From: Aporhodopirellula aestuarii
Lineage (GTDB): Bacteria; Planctomycetota; Planctomycetia; Pirellulales; Pirellulaceae
Assembly: GCF_023701485.1 (NCBI RefSeq)
Contig: NZ_JAMQBK010000011.1
Coordinates: 1-64,000, forward strand
Direction of reading: 5' to 3'
DNA length: 64,000 bases
Made by a program: the position numbers and the translations under genes
The notes under the pieces: generated by a model
What the model saw: the letters and a program-made list of their open reading frames with translations, nothing else
The model's database searches: none
What the model was told of the DNA's origin: nothing
Shown: piece after piece, positions 34,867-45,254 of the stretch
How positions within the stretch are numbered: the first letter of the stretch is position 1
Layout of the letters: each line of letters opens with the position of its first letter

Positions 34867-36273
34867 TCAGTTTTCCAACGGTGGCGGCATTTTGGCATTC
34901 ACTTTGGTGAGCCAGTTTGTGAGTTTTGCTCGCAGGCGGTCGGCGAGTTCCGGATTGCTCTTGAGTACGTTTTCGCGTTCCATCGGATCTGCATTGAGAT
35001 TGAACAACGCATCTTCCTTCACTCCATGACTGACGTAGAGTTTCCATCCGTCTTGGAGAATGGAACTGCCCATGTAGTACCGAACATCGGGACGGTTGTG
35101 TGGGTAGTGCCAATACAACGCGTCACGGTCCAGTTTGTTCTTGCCCTGAAACAACGGCATCAGATCCGAGCCTTCGAGTTGTTCGATGTCCGAGGTCGAA
35201 CCGCCTGCCGCGTGCACAAAAGTCGGGAAGAAGTCCATGGATGTGACGGGCGTGTCGCATGACGTTCCGGGTTGAATCGCTCCCGGCCAAGCGACCGCCA
35301 TGGGGACGCGGACGCCTCCTTCCAGCAAGGACCCTTTCTTGTCTGCCAGCCACTTGGTCGGTTTGTCGCCTCCGTTGTCGGAGTAAAAAACGATCAGCGT
35401 GTTTTTAAGGGTTCCGGTTGCTTCGAGCGTGTCGAGTACCTTGCCGATGGCATTGTCCATGCTCTCGAGCATAGCCAGATAAGCATTTCCGCCATTCTTT
35501 TTGACAAGGTCTCGTGGTGCTTTGATCGGCGTGTGAACCGAATAGAACCACAGGCTCAAATGAAAGGGTGTGTCCTGGTTGGTTTTGATGAACGAGACCG
35601 CTTCATCGCCGAGTCGATCGGTCAGGTATTCGCCTTTCTTGCGATCTTCAATCGTGCCATTCTTGTATGGATCAAACCAAGATTTGGGTTGTCCGTAGGC
35701 GCAGCCGCCGATGTTGGTGTCAAAGCCGTAGTGCACGGGGTGCCAGTCACTGTTAACGACCCCGTCGTTGGTCTTGATTGACCCGTCGCCCGCGAGGTGC
35801 CATTTGCCAAGGAAGCCGGTGGTGTAACCCAGCTGCTTAAGTTCGCGGGCGTAGCTCGGCAAGTCCAGCGGAAGGTGATTCAGCGTTTCTGCGTCCTTGG
35901 GACCACCCTTCGGTGCGGGCCGCTCTCGTCCCGCAATGCCGGGAATATGAGTTGTCAAACCGATCTGTGCAGGCGACATCCCGGTGATGCAGGCGGCGCG
36001 AGTCGGGGAGCAAACCGTTGCCGCCGCATACGCCTTGCTAAACACCATTCCATTGCGGGCAAGTCGTTCGAGATTGGGCGTGTTGATCTCGGGGCTGCTG
36101 CCATCAAAATCGACCCAGCCCGGTCCCAAATCATCGGCCATCATGAAAACGATGTTTGGCTTCGACGATTCCGCCGTGGCGGTAGTTTCCGATCTCGCAA
36201 GCGTTGCAAAGCCGACGTGGAGGGACAGTGTCAGCAAAAGGGCATAAGCACTGCGTCGAAGGTGAAAGATCAT
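34867..36273 (-). CDS. Secreted S1 sulfatase (C-S-P-T-R type)
   Basis: About 468 residues with an N-terminal signal segment (MIFHLRRSAYALLLTLSLHV). Motifs: KPNIVFMMADDLGPGWVDFD, Cys88 in C-S-P-T-R, FLGKWHLAGDG, YSVHTPIKAPRDLV, FYSDNGGDKPT and GGVRVPMAVAWPG. The DLGPGWVDF head and TGMSPAQIGLTTH stretch set it apart from the other six sulfatases and recall the SCPAQ-containing, arylsulfatase A-like set. ATG at 36273 gives the signal peptide; the frame opens further upstream to 36336. It is followed 166 bases later on the same strand by GH95, and the two may be cotranscribed. Confidence 0.92.
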   Translation of the reverse strand: MIFHLRRSAYALLLTLSLHVGFATLARSETTATAESSKPNIVFMMADDLGPGWVDFDGSSPEINTPNLERLARNGMVFSKAYAAATVCSPTRAACITGMSPAQIGLTTHIPGIAGRERPAPKGGPKDAETLNHLPLDLPSYARELKQLGYTTGFLGKWHLAGDGSIKTNDGVVNSDWHPVHYGFDTNIGGCAYGQPKSWFDPYKNGTIEDRKKGEYLTDRLGDEAVSFIKTNQDTPFHLSLWFYSVHTPIKAPRDLVKKNGGNAYLAMLESMDNAIGKVLDTLEATGTLKNTLIVFYSDNGGDKPTKWLADKKGSLLEGGVRVPMAVAWPGAIQPGTSCDTPVTSMDFFPTFVHAAGGSTSDIEQLEGSDLMPLFQGKNKLDRDALYWHYPHNRPDVRYYMGSSILQDGWKLYVSHGVKEDALFNLNADPMERENVLKSNPELADRLRAKLTNWLTKVNAKMPPPLEN

Positions 36274-36697
36274 GTTGACACAGGTGGGGAGATTCGGTGG
36301 GGAAGGACCGGCTCCTAATCGAGCCCGCCAATCCATTTAAATTGGCTAGGCCAGCTCCGTCGAGCTAAATTTGCGGCATGTCGCTAACGATTGGCGACAT
36401 TCACGCCCCCCATTCTGATTCGAAATTTTGTCGTAGCAAGCTGCATGGTCCAACCGGGACTGCGAGCACCTGAGCCCGGTATTGGCTGCGAATTCGTGGT
36501 CGTAGCTCAGAGTCGACGGCTGAGTTAAGCGGGTAAACGAATCGACCGCTGATCCCCATCGCGGTCAGCCATTTACAGATACAGAGGCGGCGTCGTGTCC
36601 GGTCTGGCTACGTCAGCGACACGCCACGACATCGCGTTTCGAAACGATGCCATCTTCGAATCCGCCGTGTCGGAAACGGTTTGACAGCGGCAGAGTG
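36274..36697. other. Gene-free stretch
   Basis: Upstream region of the sulfatase and 3' flank of the isomerase gene. The short palindrome CCAATCCATTTAAATTGG lies at about 36330-36347. A tRNA-like string (GGTCGTAGCTCAGAGTCGAC near 36500) has no matching T-arm and is not a tRNA. Nothing else is seen. Confidence 0.4.
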
Positions 36698-37552
36698 TCA
36701 CAGTGCGACGGAGTGTGGCGTGCCGGCTTTCCAGCCGCTATCGGCGAGAGCAGTGAGTGCGGTGTCGAGATCCGGCAAATAGGGATGCCACTTGCGTTCC
36801 CATTCGAGGCTGATGACGCCCCGGTAGCCGTTGTCGCGCAGCACGTTGTACACGTCGGCAGCGGGGAACTCACCTTGGCCGGGCAAGCAATACGTGTATG
36901 GGTGACGGGCCGATGGCACCGAGATGCTGTCTTTGATGTGCACGTGTCGAATCATCGATGCCATCTGTTCCCACGATTGCAAGGCACTTTCATCACCCAT
37001 TTTCCAAGTGTGATGTGTGTCCCAGATAATATCGAGAGGACCGTCGAACGCATCTTGCAGTTGGAGGCATCGTTCGGCGCTACTGAACCCGTCGTGGGTT
37101 TCGAGTGCGATACGTGTCATCCATTCGTGCTTTTCACGTTGTTGCTTCCACCAACGCAAGTTGTCGACGGCGATCGCCAAGTCGTTTCGGCCGAGCGGTG
37201 TATCCATGCTTCCGCCTCCAAAAACGCGAATGTATGGAATGCCGAGTTGATCGGCCCAGCGGGCGAAGGCAAGCAGTTCGTCGCGGTCCGACTCCTTCGC
37301 TCCGGTCAGGCTAAATCCGCTGTTGAGAGCGATGATGGATTGGTGATATTGAGCGAGGATCTGCTCAATTGCGGCGGGATCGTTCGGATACGTCGCGTCG
37401 AGATATTCCGGTAGGTTGAGACAGTCCGCGAGACTGCGGATTTCCAAGCATTGGATTCCGTGTCGGAGCGCCAACCGGCAGATCGCGGGCAGGTCGAGTT
37501 CGTGACATCCCAACGTCGAGATGCCCCACTTGATATCAGGTCGCACGGTCAT
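36698..37552 (-). CDS. Sugar phosphate isomerase/epimerase (TIM barrel, AP endonuclease 2 family)
   Basis: 284 residues, no signal peptide. Family landmarks are LEIRSLADCLNLPEYL, VFGGGSMDTPLG, ALETHDGFSSAE, IIWDTHHTWKMGD, HVHIKDS and ISLEWERKW, where Glu, Asp, His and Glu residues would bind a divalent metal. Such enzymes isomerise or epimerise keto-sugars or inositol derivatives; the exact substrate is not known. Its start overlaps the end of the hydroxyacid dehydrogenase by 17 bases, so the two form an operon facing away from the LacI regulator. Confidence 0.85.
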   Translation of the reverse strand: MTVRPDIKWGISTLGCHELDLPAICRLALRHGIQCLEIRSLADCLNLPEYLDATYPNDPAAIEQILAQYHQSIIALNSGFSLTGAKESDRDELLAFARWADQLGIPYIRVFGGGSMDTPLGRNDLAIAVDNLRWWKQQREKHEWMTRIALETHDGFSSAERCLQLQDAFDGPLDIIWDTHHTWKMGDESALQSWEQMASMIRHVHIKDSISVPSARHPYTYCLPGQGEFPAADVYNVLRDNGYRGVISLEWERKWHPYLPDLDTALTALADSGWKAGTPHSVAL

Positions 37553-38552
37553 AGGTATTCAGATCGATAAGGTTAATCAACGGTTTGTCGTTGAGGTAGT
37601 TTTCAAGATTCTGCAACGCAAGTTCACCACAGTCACGGCGTCGGTCCGGTGTCGGGCCGCCGAGGTGCGGAAGCAACGTGATGTTGTCCAGGCTTCGTAG
37701 TGGCGAGTCGACCGGAAGCGGTTCGGTTTCGTAGACATCCAACGCGATATGCAGACCTCGCTCGCGACTGGCTCGTACCAACGCGTCTTCGTCGACCACC
37801 ATGCCACGGCCAAGATTTACAAACACGGCTTGCTCGGGTAGCAGCTTGAGCAGGTCATCGCCGACGATGTGATAGTTGTCCGGTTTGCCAGGCGCCAGTT
37901 CGACCAGCACGTCAGAAGTTGCGAAGAGATCTTCGAGCGTTTCGCAGCGACGGATGTTGAGGTCGTTGTAGATCTGATCCGGTACGCTCGGCGAGAACGC
38001 GGAGATTTGCACACGAAACGGTTCGAGCAGTTTGACCAGCTCGCAACTGATCGCACCGAGGCCGTGTAGACCGACCCGCCGGCCGAACAGGCTGAGCGTG
38101 TCGGGATGGCGACTCGTTTTCCACTCACCTTTGGTCCGCATCGCAACGCTCCAATTACCGACCCGTCGCAGCGCGGCGAGGATCAGAAGGAGCGAACATT
38201 CGGCGACCGTGTTGCTGATGCTCGATCCCCAATTGGTAACGCTGAGTCCACGTTCGATCAGTTCGCGAGGCACAAGCTTGCGAATGGAGCCGCAGAGGAA
38301 GCAAACGTATTTGAGATGTTCGGTGGCTTCGATCGGGAGCGTCGGAGTTTCCCATGCACACAGCACGATCTCGGGTTTTTGCTCACGGAGAACCCGGTGC
38401 CACTCGTCTTCCTGGACCGGAGCCTCGATCCAGATCAGATCGGGAAAGAGTTCTCGCAATCGGCTCTCCAAGTCCGGCGGCAAAAACTCTTTCTTCTCCT
38501 GCTCGGTCAGCAGGACCAGGGCGGTCGGTTGGGGGCTGGGTTTGCTGTTCAT
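37536..38552 (-). CDS. D-isomer specific 2-hydroxyacid dehydrogenase
   Basis: 338 residues, cytoplasmic. The NAD-binding domain shows GRRVGLHGLGAISCELVKLL (GxGxxx type), NLGRGMVVDEDALV, ALDVYETEPLP and LLPHLGGPTPDRR, the last containing the catalytic His. A glyoxylate/hydroxypyruvate- or phosphoglycerate-like reductase reaction is expected, with the actual 2-oxo acid unknown. First gene of a two-gene operon with the TIM-barrel protein, divergent from the LacI gene across a 118-base region with repeated operator-like boxes, so it is probably under that regulator. Confidence 0.85.
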   Translation of the reverse strand: MNSKPSPQPTALVLLTEQEKKEFLPPDLESRLRELFPDLIWIEAPVQEDEWHRVLREQKPEIVLCAWETPTLPIEATEHLKYVCFLCGSIRKLVPRELIERGLSVTNWGSSISNTVAECSLLLILAALRRVGNWSVAMRTKGEWKTSRHPDTLSLFGRRVGLHGLGAISCELVKLLEPFRVQISAFSPSVPDQIYNDLNIRRCETLEDLFATSDVLVELAPGKPDNYHIVGDDLLKLLPEQAVFVNLGRGMVVDEDALVRASRERGLHIALDVYETEPLPVDSPLRSLDNITLLPHLGGPTPDRRRDCGELALQNLENYLNDKPLINLIDLNTYDRAT

Positions 38553-38594
38553 GATTATTAAGTGTACCGGCCCGGCAACTTCAAGGCAATCGAC

Positions 38595-38622
38595 TTGTTG
38601 TCTGAATTATGAAATCTACAAT
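38595..38622 (+). promoter_or_regulatory. Candidate promoter of the LacI-type gene
   Basis: TTGTTG at 38595-38600 and TACAAT at 38617-38622 with a 16-base spacer form a fair sigma70-like promoter for the regulator gene. The first operator-like repeat fills the spacer. Confidence 0.35.
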
Positions 38623-38637
38623 CTTGATTATGAAATC
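38606..38637. promoter_or_regulatory. Direct repeat, candidate LacI-type operator
   Basis: The 11-base word ATTATGAAATC occurs at 38606-38616 and again at 38627-38637, exactly 21 bases (two helical turns) apart; the second is part of the short palindrome TGATT-ATGA-AATCA. It lies between two divergent genes and overlaps the candidate promoter, which fits autoregulation and control of the dehydrogenase operon. Confidence 0.45.
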
Positions 38638-38670
38638 ATGGGTGATTGTGGGTAACAAGGAGTGATTACG

Positions 38671-39726
38671 GTGGCAAAGCGTATTTCTCAGAGTCAGATC
38701 GCGAAGGAATTGGGGGTGTCCCAATCGTTGGTGTCGTTGGTGCTCAACGGACGTCGCGATGGCATCTCCGATGAGTCCTACAACAAAATCTGGCGGGTGG
38801 CGGTGGCTAATGGCTATGTTCCGCGGGGAATGCAGCCGGTTCACGCTCCCGAAGCACGCCGGAATTACGTGGGGATTGTGCAGCGGAGTGGGTTGAAGCT
38901 GGATCGGCCCAGCAACACGTTTAGCCATGTGCAGCAGGGACTGTTCAAAGTCCTGCAGCAAGCGCGGATCAGCACGACGTTCTTGGGTGGCGAACGAGAC
39001 CTCGATGAGAAGAAGCTATTCGAGTTGCTCGGACAACGCGACCCTCTCCAGGGAATTGTCTTGTTCGGCGAAGTGAGCGAGCCGTTTTTGCGGGCTCTTG
39101 GGGCGCTTCGCGTGGTGTTGTTAAGTGTCTATGCCAGTGCGCCTGGGCTGTGTCACTCCGTTGTGCCCAATGAAAAGCAGTCGCTCGAACAACTCGTCGC
39201 CCACTTGGTAAAACTGGGGCACACTCGGTTCGCGTGGCTGGGTGGGAATTGTCGTCTGGGACGCCATCGGGCGCGTCTGGGAGCGCTTCGCGAGTGTCTT
39301 GCATCCCGCCAAATCGAGCTCGACGAGCGACATATCGTCAGCGTGGAGAACGGAGATCGTCAGGAGGGGTTTGACTGCGCCGAGGAATTGATGAATCGGT
39401 TGGGTGATGATCCTTCGGAGGCACCCACGGCGTGGGTTTGCCACAACGGGCTGATGGCTCGGGGGGCCCATCAATTCGCGTTGCTGCGAGGTATCCGTGT
39501 TCCGGAAGAGGTCAGCATCGCGGCGGTGGACCGCACGCGGATCTGCACCGAGATTCATCCCTATCTGACCAGTGCCGGCAGTAATCCCGAAGTGATCGGC
39601 GAGGAGGCGGCTAAGTTGCTCTGCAAGACTGAGGAGCCCGGAGAAAATCGAATCTTTGTCGATCTGGTCGTGCCGTCCGAGTTTGTTGAGGGTGAAACAA
39701 GCGGGCCTGCGCCAAATCATGCCTAA
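38671..39726 (+). CDS. LacI family transcriptional regulator
   Basis: About 351 residues. The N-terminal helix-turn-helix is ISQSQIAKELGVSQSLVSLV followed by LNGRRDGISDESYNKI and the hinge; the rest is a periplasmic-binding-protein-like sugar sensor (YVGIVQRSG, LVAHLVKLGHTRFAWLGG, PTAWVCHNGLMARGAHQFAL, ISIAAVDRTR-like strand). The GTG at 38671 is preferred over GTG at 38662 because AAGGAG at 38657-38662 lies 8 bases before it. Likely senses a sugar released by the locus and controls the divergent isomerase/dehydrogenase genes and perhaps the esterase just downstream. Confidence 0.9.
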   Translation: MAKRISQSQIAKELGVSQSLVSLVLNGRRDGISDESYNKIWRVAVANGYVPRGMQPVHAPEARRNYVGIVQRSGLKLDRPSNTFSHVQQGLFKVLQQARISTTFLGGERDLDEKKLFELLGQRDPLQGIVLFGEVSEPFLRALGALRVVLLSVYASAPGLCHSVVPNEKQSLEQLVAHLVKLGHTRFAWLGGNCRLGRHRARLGALRECLASRQIELDERHIVSVENGDRQEGFDCAEELMNRLGDDPSEAPTAWVCHNGLMARGAHQFALLRGIRVPEEVSIAAVDRTRICTEIHPYLTSAGSNPEVIGEEAAKLLCKTEEPGENRIFVDLVVPSEFVEGETSGPAPNHA

Positions 39727-39852
39727 TTATTCGACCAGATGGTTTGTTTTTATGATTTTTGAAGCTTGACATGTTCATAAGTATTAATTCGAATCAGGCG
39801 AGTTGTTTCATAAAGTCATATTGAATCGAACCAATAAAGGCGGAGGCTCTCG

Positions 39853-41544
39853 ATGCTTACCAAGGCGTGTGACGTGTTAGTTGGCGGGCTCCATGTGCTC
39901 GGCGGGGTGGGTAATCGCTTGTTCGGCGTCATCGTCCTCAGCCTGAGCTTGCTGAATGCGGGCGAGTTGGCGGCGGAGTCGGAGGGAACATCCACGGGTG
40001 ACCGCGGACTCGGGGGAACCGTTTATCTGCACGAAACCTTTGCTAGCTACGATGTGGGAGCCATCCCGGGCAATCCATCGCTGCAGCGGATTGATTTGGT
40101 GAGTGTTGTCGAAGGAGACGGCCGGGTCGGTTCGGGCAAAGTCGCCCACTTCAATGACTCCGACACCGATCTTGGTGGCGCGATGGAGTACAACGTTGGA
40201 GAGGGCAGTCGCGGCAGTCTGTACGTGGAACTGGACGTTCTCAACAATGATCCGTCGAGCGGAGAATCTTCGGCAAGCGTGATTTTGGGAGTTGGGCAAT
40301 GGGGCCCCGGCAAGGGGCTTGTCCTAAATGCGAAGGCGACTCGGGCGTTCGGGTTTGAGATGTATCAGCAGAAGTATCTCAAACTGCGAGTTGGCGACGA
40401 TACCACCGCGTCGGTGAAATACGATCCTACCGTGCCGTTCAACGTCAAGATGTGGGTGAACGACCACGACAAAAACACGCTTTCTTACAAACGCCCCGAC
40501 ACCGGCGAAACTGCGTTGCTCGATCCCGATTCTGTTGTCGTGTGGGTAAACGATTCGTTGCTCGGTGAGCTCAAACCCAGCGGCAGTCCGATGAATCGTG
40601 AAGTCACGAAAGGGGATTCCGTTGTCGGTCGCGTAGGATTCAGTTCGTCGTCGACAAAGACCGCTGACTTCCTATTCGACAATCTGCACATCGAGGATCC
40701 GTTGGGCGAATCAGCACCAGCTCCAGCGAGTTCGTTGGCTCCTGCCGAAACCCAAGAGGTGACGCTTGAGCAATTGCCGGGCGCCGAAACGATGCGTTAT
40801 CGCGAGGGCGAAAACGCGATGAATTTGTTTGTCTACAAGCCCAACAATTGGAAGCCCGGCGACAAACGATCGGCGTTCATCTATTTCTTCGGAGGCGGGT
40901 GGACCACGGGCACGCCTCAGAAGTCGGCGTCCATGGCAGCGTGGGCGGCTGAGCAAGGTATGGTCGGCATCGCACCGGACTACCGCACGAAGAACCGATT
41001 TGACACCAGCCCCCACGCTTCCGTTGCCGATGGCCGTGCGGCATTCAATTGGGTGTTGAAGCATGCCGATGAACTCGGCATCGACCCTGCACGCGTCGCC
41101 GTTGGCGGCACATCCGCGGGCGGGCATGTTGCCCTCTGGACGGCGATCGAAAAATCACCGCCCAGATCCAATCCCGCTGAAGCGCCGACGCAGAAACCTG
41201 CTGCCGTGTTTCTAGTTTCCGCGGTCACCGACACTTCCTCGGATACCGGGTACACCCCATCGCGGTTTGGTGATGACGCAGTCGCTCTCTCTCCGGTGCA
41301 TCAACTCGACGCAAAAATGCCGCCAATCGTGATGTTTCATGCGGCGTACGATGAGCTGGTGCATTACAGCACCGCAGTGGCGCTACACGACAGGCTGATT
41401 GCGGGGCGTAACGAGTGCGAACTCATCACGGTTCCTGTTGGAGGTCATGGCTTTACCAGTGAATACGCGCAATGGAAGACCAAGGTGATGGCTAAGCTGG
41501 ACGAAGTGTTGAAGCGTGAAGGGCTGCTCCCCATCGTCCGCTAA
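39853..41544 (+). CDS. Secreted two-domain esterase (jelly roll plus alpha/beta hydrolase)
   Basis: 563 residues. A hydrophobic leader (about 23-42) is followed by a beta-rich, LamG-like domain (about 55-285: YLHETFASYDVGAIPGNPSL ... ADFLFDNLHIEDP), a Pro/Ala linker, and an alpha/beta hydrolase of the BD-FAE/HSL type (about 310-555). In it FFGGGW forms the oxyanion hole, GTSAGGH holds nucleophile Ser421, the acid is near YDELVHYS, and the His is in GGHGFTSEY. It probably removes acetyl or other acyl groups from polysaccharide, with the front domain holding the glycan. Same strand as the LacI gene, 126 bases downstream. Confidence 0.82.
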   Translation: MLTKACDVLVGGLHVLGGVGNRLFGVIVLSLSLLNAGELAAESEGTSTGDRGLGGTVYLHETFASYDVGAIPGNPSLQRIDLVSVVEGDGRVGSGKVAHFNDSDTDLGGAMEYNVGEGSRGSLYVELDVLNNDPSSGESSASVILGVGQWGPGKGLVLNAKATRAFGFEMYQQKYLKLRVGDDTTASVKYDPTVPFNVKMWVNDHDKNTLSYKRPDTGETALLDPDSVVVWVNDSLLGELKPSGSPMNREVTKGDSVVGRVGFSSSSTKTADFLFDNLHIEDPLGESAPAPASSLAPAETQEVTLEQLPGAETMRYREGENAMNLFVYKPNNWKPGDKRSAFIYFFGGGWTTGTPQKSASMAAWAAEQGMVGIAPDYRTKNRFDTSPHASVADGRAAFNWVLKHADELGIDPARVAVGGTSAGGHVALWTAIEKSPPRSNPAEAPTQKPAAVFLVSAVTDTSSDTGYTPSRFGDDAVALSPVHQLDAKMPPIVMFHAAYDELVHYSTAVALHDRLIAGRNECELITVPVGGHGFTSEYAQWKTKVMAKLDEVLKREGLLPIVR

Positions 41545-41607
41545 GATTCGGTGGTCCCGTTGAACGCAGCGTCGCAAAGCGAGCACGCATCGAATGTTTG
41601 CGGCGAG

Positions 41608-42384
41608 TTAGAGCCTGTTCATTGTGAGACCGCCATCGACGTAGATCACTTGTCCGGACGCGTAAGGCATGTCGCCACGCGCCATTGCGGCGGCCAGTTT
41701 GCCGATATCTTCGGGAACACCCCAGCGTTTTTCGACCAGCAACTCGGTGTTGAAGATCAGGTTGTCGTATTTCTCGGTCACGCCCGCGGTCATATCGGTT
41801 TTGATGATGCCTGGGCGGATCTCGTAAACTGGAATGGCAAACTCACCGAGGCGGGCGGCGAAGAGTGAGCTCATCATCCCCAGTCCTGCTTTGGAGATGC
41901 AGTAATCGCCTCGGTTTGGCGAAACCACGGTCGCAGAAATCGAACCGATGTTGATGATGCACGCTTCGAATGAGTCATCAGAGCGTTTCTGTTCGATCAT
42001 CCAATTCGCACAGGCCTGTGTCAGGAAATAGGGGCCTTGCAAGTTGATCTTCATGATCCACTCGAAGCTGTCTTCGGTTGCTTCGAGAATGTCGGCCCGC
42101 ACCTGCGGGGCAACGCCGGCGTTGTTCACCAGCACATCCAATCGTCCGAAGTAATCCTTGATCTCCGCCAACATAGCCGCGCGATCGTCGGCGGAAGAGA
42201 CATCGCCAGAACAATAGAGGACATCTGCCCCCAATCGTTCCAGCTCCGCGACCGAATCAGCGACTTTCGACGCATCCGAACGACCGCTCAACACCAAGTT
42301 GAAGCCGTCCGCGGCCAACTTTTCACAGATCCCAAAGCCAATGCCCCGACCGCCGCCGGTCACCAACGCTACTTTCTTGCTCAT
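41608..42384 (-). CDS. Short-chain dehydrogenase/reductase 1
   Basis: 258 residues, classical SDR: VTGGGRGIGFG (cofactor), NNAG, Ser in NIGSISATV and the Tyr/Lys pair in YCISKAGLG. Cytoplasmic. It annotates easily as 3-oxoacyl-ACP reductase-like, but its place after GH88 and a Gfo/Idh/MocA protein suggests a role in uronate breakdown, for instance a KduD-like oxidation of a deoxy-keto sugar acid. That assignment is inference. Confidence 0.85.
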   Translation of the reverse strand: MSKKVALVTGGGRGIGFGICEKLAADGFNLVLSGRSDASKVADSVAELERLGADVLYCSGDVSSADDRAAMLAEIKDYFGRLDVLVNNAGVAPQVRADILEATEDSFEWIMKINLQGPYFLTQACANWMIEQKRSDDSFEACIINIGSISATVVSPNRGDYCISKAGLGMMSSLFAARLGEFAIPVYEIRPGIIKTDMTAGVTEKYDNLIFNTELLVEKRWGVPEDIGKLAAAMARGDMPYASGQVIYVDGGLTMNRL

Positions 42385-42552
42385 CCAATCAATCCTAGAA
42401 AATGTGGAGTGGGGAAACTCTGTCGAGATGATGGAAACGGTTCTGCCGTCCCGAGTCTCGGCAAGAGTTTCGACTCATCGACGCGATGACTGCAAGTCTC
42501 GGCGACTGGCTTTCGCTGCGTGTGACTGTGCCGGACAAAGTTTCGACGGTAT

Positions 42553-43731
<1,179 letters not shown>

Positions 43732-43901
43732 TTTTGATACTTTGCGTGGTAACAGATGTTGGAAGTGGTGATGAGGTGGCCAGCTCGGTCGCTGTTTCAT
43801 GCTGCTTGGGGAAGCCCGAGCCGGTCGAAAGTCTTGGCGGCTTCCGCTACGAGCGTGCGTTAATGGCAGGCTCGAGAACGACGTTGCTTGGTGCAGTCCG
43901 A

Positions 43902-45254
43902 TTACAGATAGAATTTGTAGTACGGTTGATCATTTGCGAGTCGTTGAACGTACAAGGCTGTTTCCCGGGCGTGGTAGTCGCCCCACATGCATGATTCGCC
44001 GCATGGCACAGACTGGCCCTCTGGGATGTGGTCCCAACCGTTGGGGCGATGATAAACCGAGTGTAAGATCAGCCCTTGGTGAGACGTGTCCAGGCTCAGA
44101 TATTTGTCGCTGAGTAAAGTCTGCATGACTGTTAGCCCGGCCTGCATGTATTTGGGATCATTCAAATAACGTCCCAGCCTGAGCAAGCCTTGAGCCCCGA
44201 TCGCCGCCGCTGACGAATCCACCGGTTCAGCATCGTTGAACGGATCCGACTCTCGCGAGTAGATGTCCTCGCCGAGTTTGTGCAGGTCGAGTGCCCCGGT
44301 GTCCCAGTACGGGATGCCGTCGGTGGGCGTGTTGTCGATGTAGAAATCGCAAGTGGCCCTCGCCATCTTCAACAGAAAGCCTTCGATCGCTTCACGCCCG
44401 CCGAGCGGTTTGAGTTCAGCGTCATCGACAGTTTGCAAAAACTCCAATTGTTCTGCCGCACCGACCATGATCCATGCCAAGCCACGGGTCCAGGTCGTGA
44501 AGGGTGAAAAACCTTGCTGGGAGTTGGGGCATCGGTAGTTGCCGTCATTAAGGTTGAAGATGCTTTCGTGAGCAGTGCGGCCCCAAACATCGTAGAAGTC
44601 ACGGCCCTCGCCGTAGAAAACGGCAAAGTCGGCGGTTGTCTTGGCGTGTTGCACCAATCGCTCTAGCAAGCTGGTCTTCTTATCGTTCTCACCCATAACG
44701 GCGTGGCCGAGTTGATGACCGACGGCGAGGGCACGCAGCGAACGGATCGTGTCGGCGAACAGAGAGTGCGGACCGTTGAAGGAATAGATGTATCCGCCCG
44801 AAGGAAGATCGGTCCAACGTTTGGCCTGCACGGCGCTCGATGCTTGCAGGGCCATCACATAGAAGTTGCGTTCCCACTCGTTTTCAGGGATCCGCCCCTC
44901 ATTCATCAGACGTAGCAAATTGCCGTAGGTGCTGACGTTGTTGAAGCCATGGTCATGAACACCAAAATGGGTAACGTGGGGCGCCATTTTTTCGACGGTG
45001 TTGCGTTTGCCCATCTCCAGAAATGACTCGTCGCCGGTCGCGTCGAACTGAAGAATTTCAGAACCATACTGAAATCCTTGCGTCCATTCGGTCCACCCGC
45101 GAGTCGTGTACTTGCCAGCGACCGTGAAAACCGGCGATCCCTGGGATACATCGTACTCACGATTGATCAGCTCGATTTTCTGGGCAGAGACCGACCAGAA
45201 CCGTTCCAGACTCTGCTTGAGGTCGTTCGTCGTGATCGAAGTGTCAGCTCTCAT
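43902..45254 (-). CDS. GH88 unsaturated glucuronyl hydrolase-like enzyme
   Basis: 450 residues, no signal peptide, so the enzyme works on imported oligosaccharides. GH88/GH105-type alpha6/alpha6 barrel landmarks: HDHGFNNVSTYGNLLRL near 95-112, WTDLPSGGYIYSFNGPHSL, SPFTTWTRGLAWIMVGAAEQ and IPYWDTGALD. These hydrolases hydrate the 4,5-double bond at the end of lyase products and so release a 4-deoxy-keto sugar acid. An AGAGG purine tract lies 8-9 bases before the ATG. First gene of the minus-strand uronate set, divergent from the phosphomannose isomerase operon. Confidence 0.87.
   Translation of the reverse strand: MRADTSITTNDLKQSLERFWSVSAQKIELINREYDVSQGSPVFTVAGKYTTRGWTEWTQGFQYGSEILQFDATGDESFLEMGKRNTVEKMAPHVTHFGVHDHGFNNVSTYGNLLRLMNEGRIPENEWERNFYVMALQASSAVQAKRWTDLPSGGYIYSFNGPHSLFADTIRSLRALAVGHQLGHAVMGENDKKTSLLERLVQHAKTTADFAVFYGEGRDFYDVWGRTAHESIFNLNDGNYRCPNSQQGFSPFTTWTRGLAWIMVGAAEQLEFLQTVDDAELKPLGGREAIEGFLLKMARATCDFYIDNTPTDGIPYWDTGALDLHKLGEDIYSRESDPFNDAEPVDSSAAAIGAQGLLRLGRYLNDPKYMQAGLTVMQTLLSDKYLSLDTSHQGLILHSVYHRPNGWDHIPEGQSVPCGESCMWGDYHARETALYVQRLANDQPYYKFYL

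Noticed and set aside
36495-36540. tRNA-like string with GTAGCTCAG
   Set aside because: No acceptor-stem pairing and no GTTCGAATC-like T-arm at the right distance.
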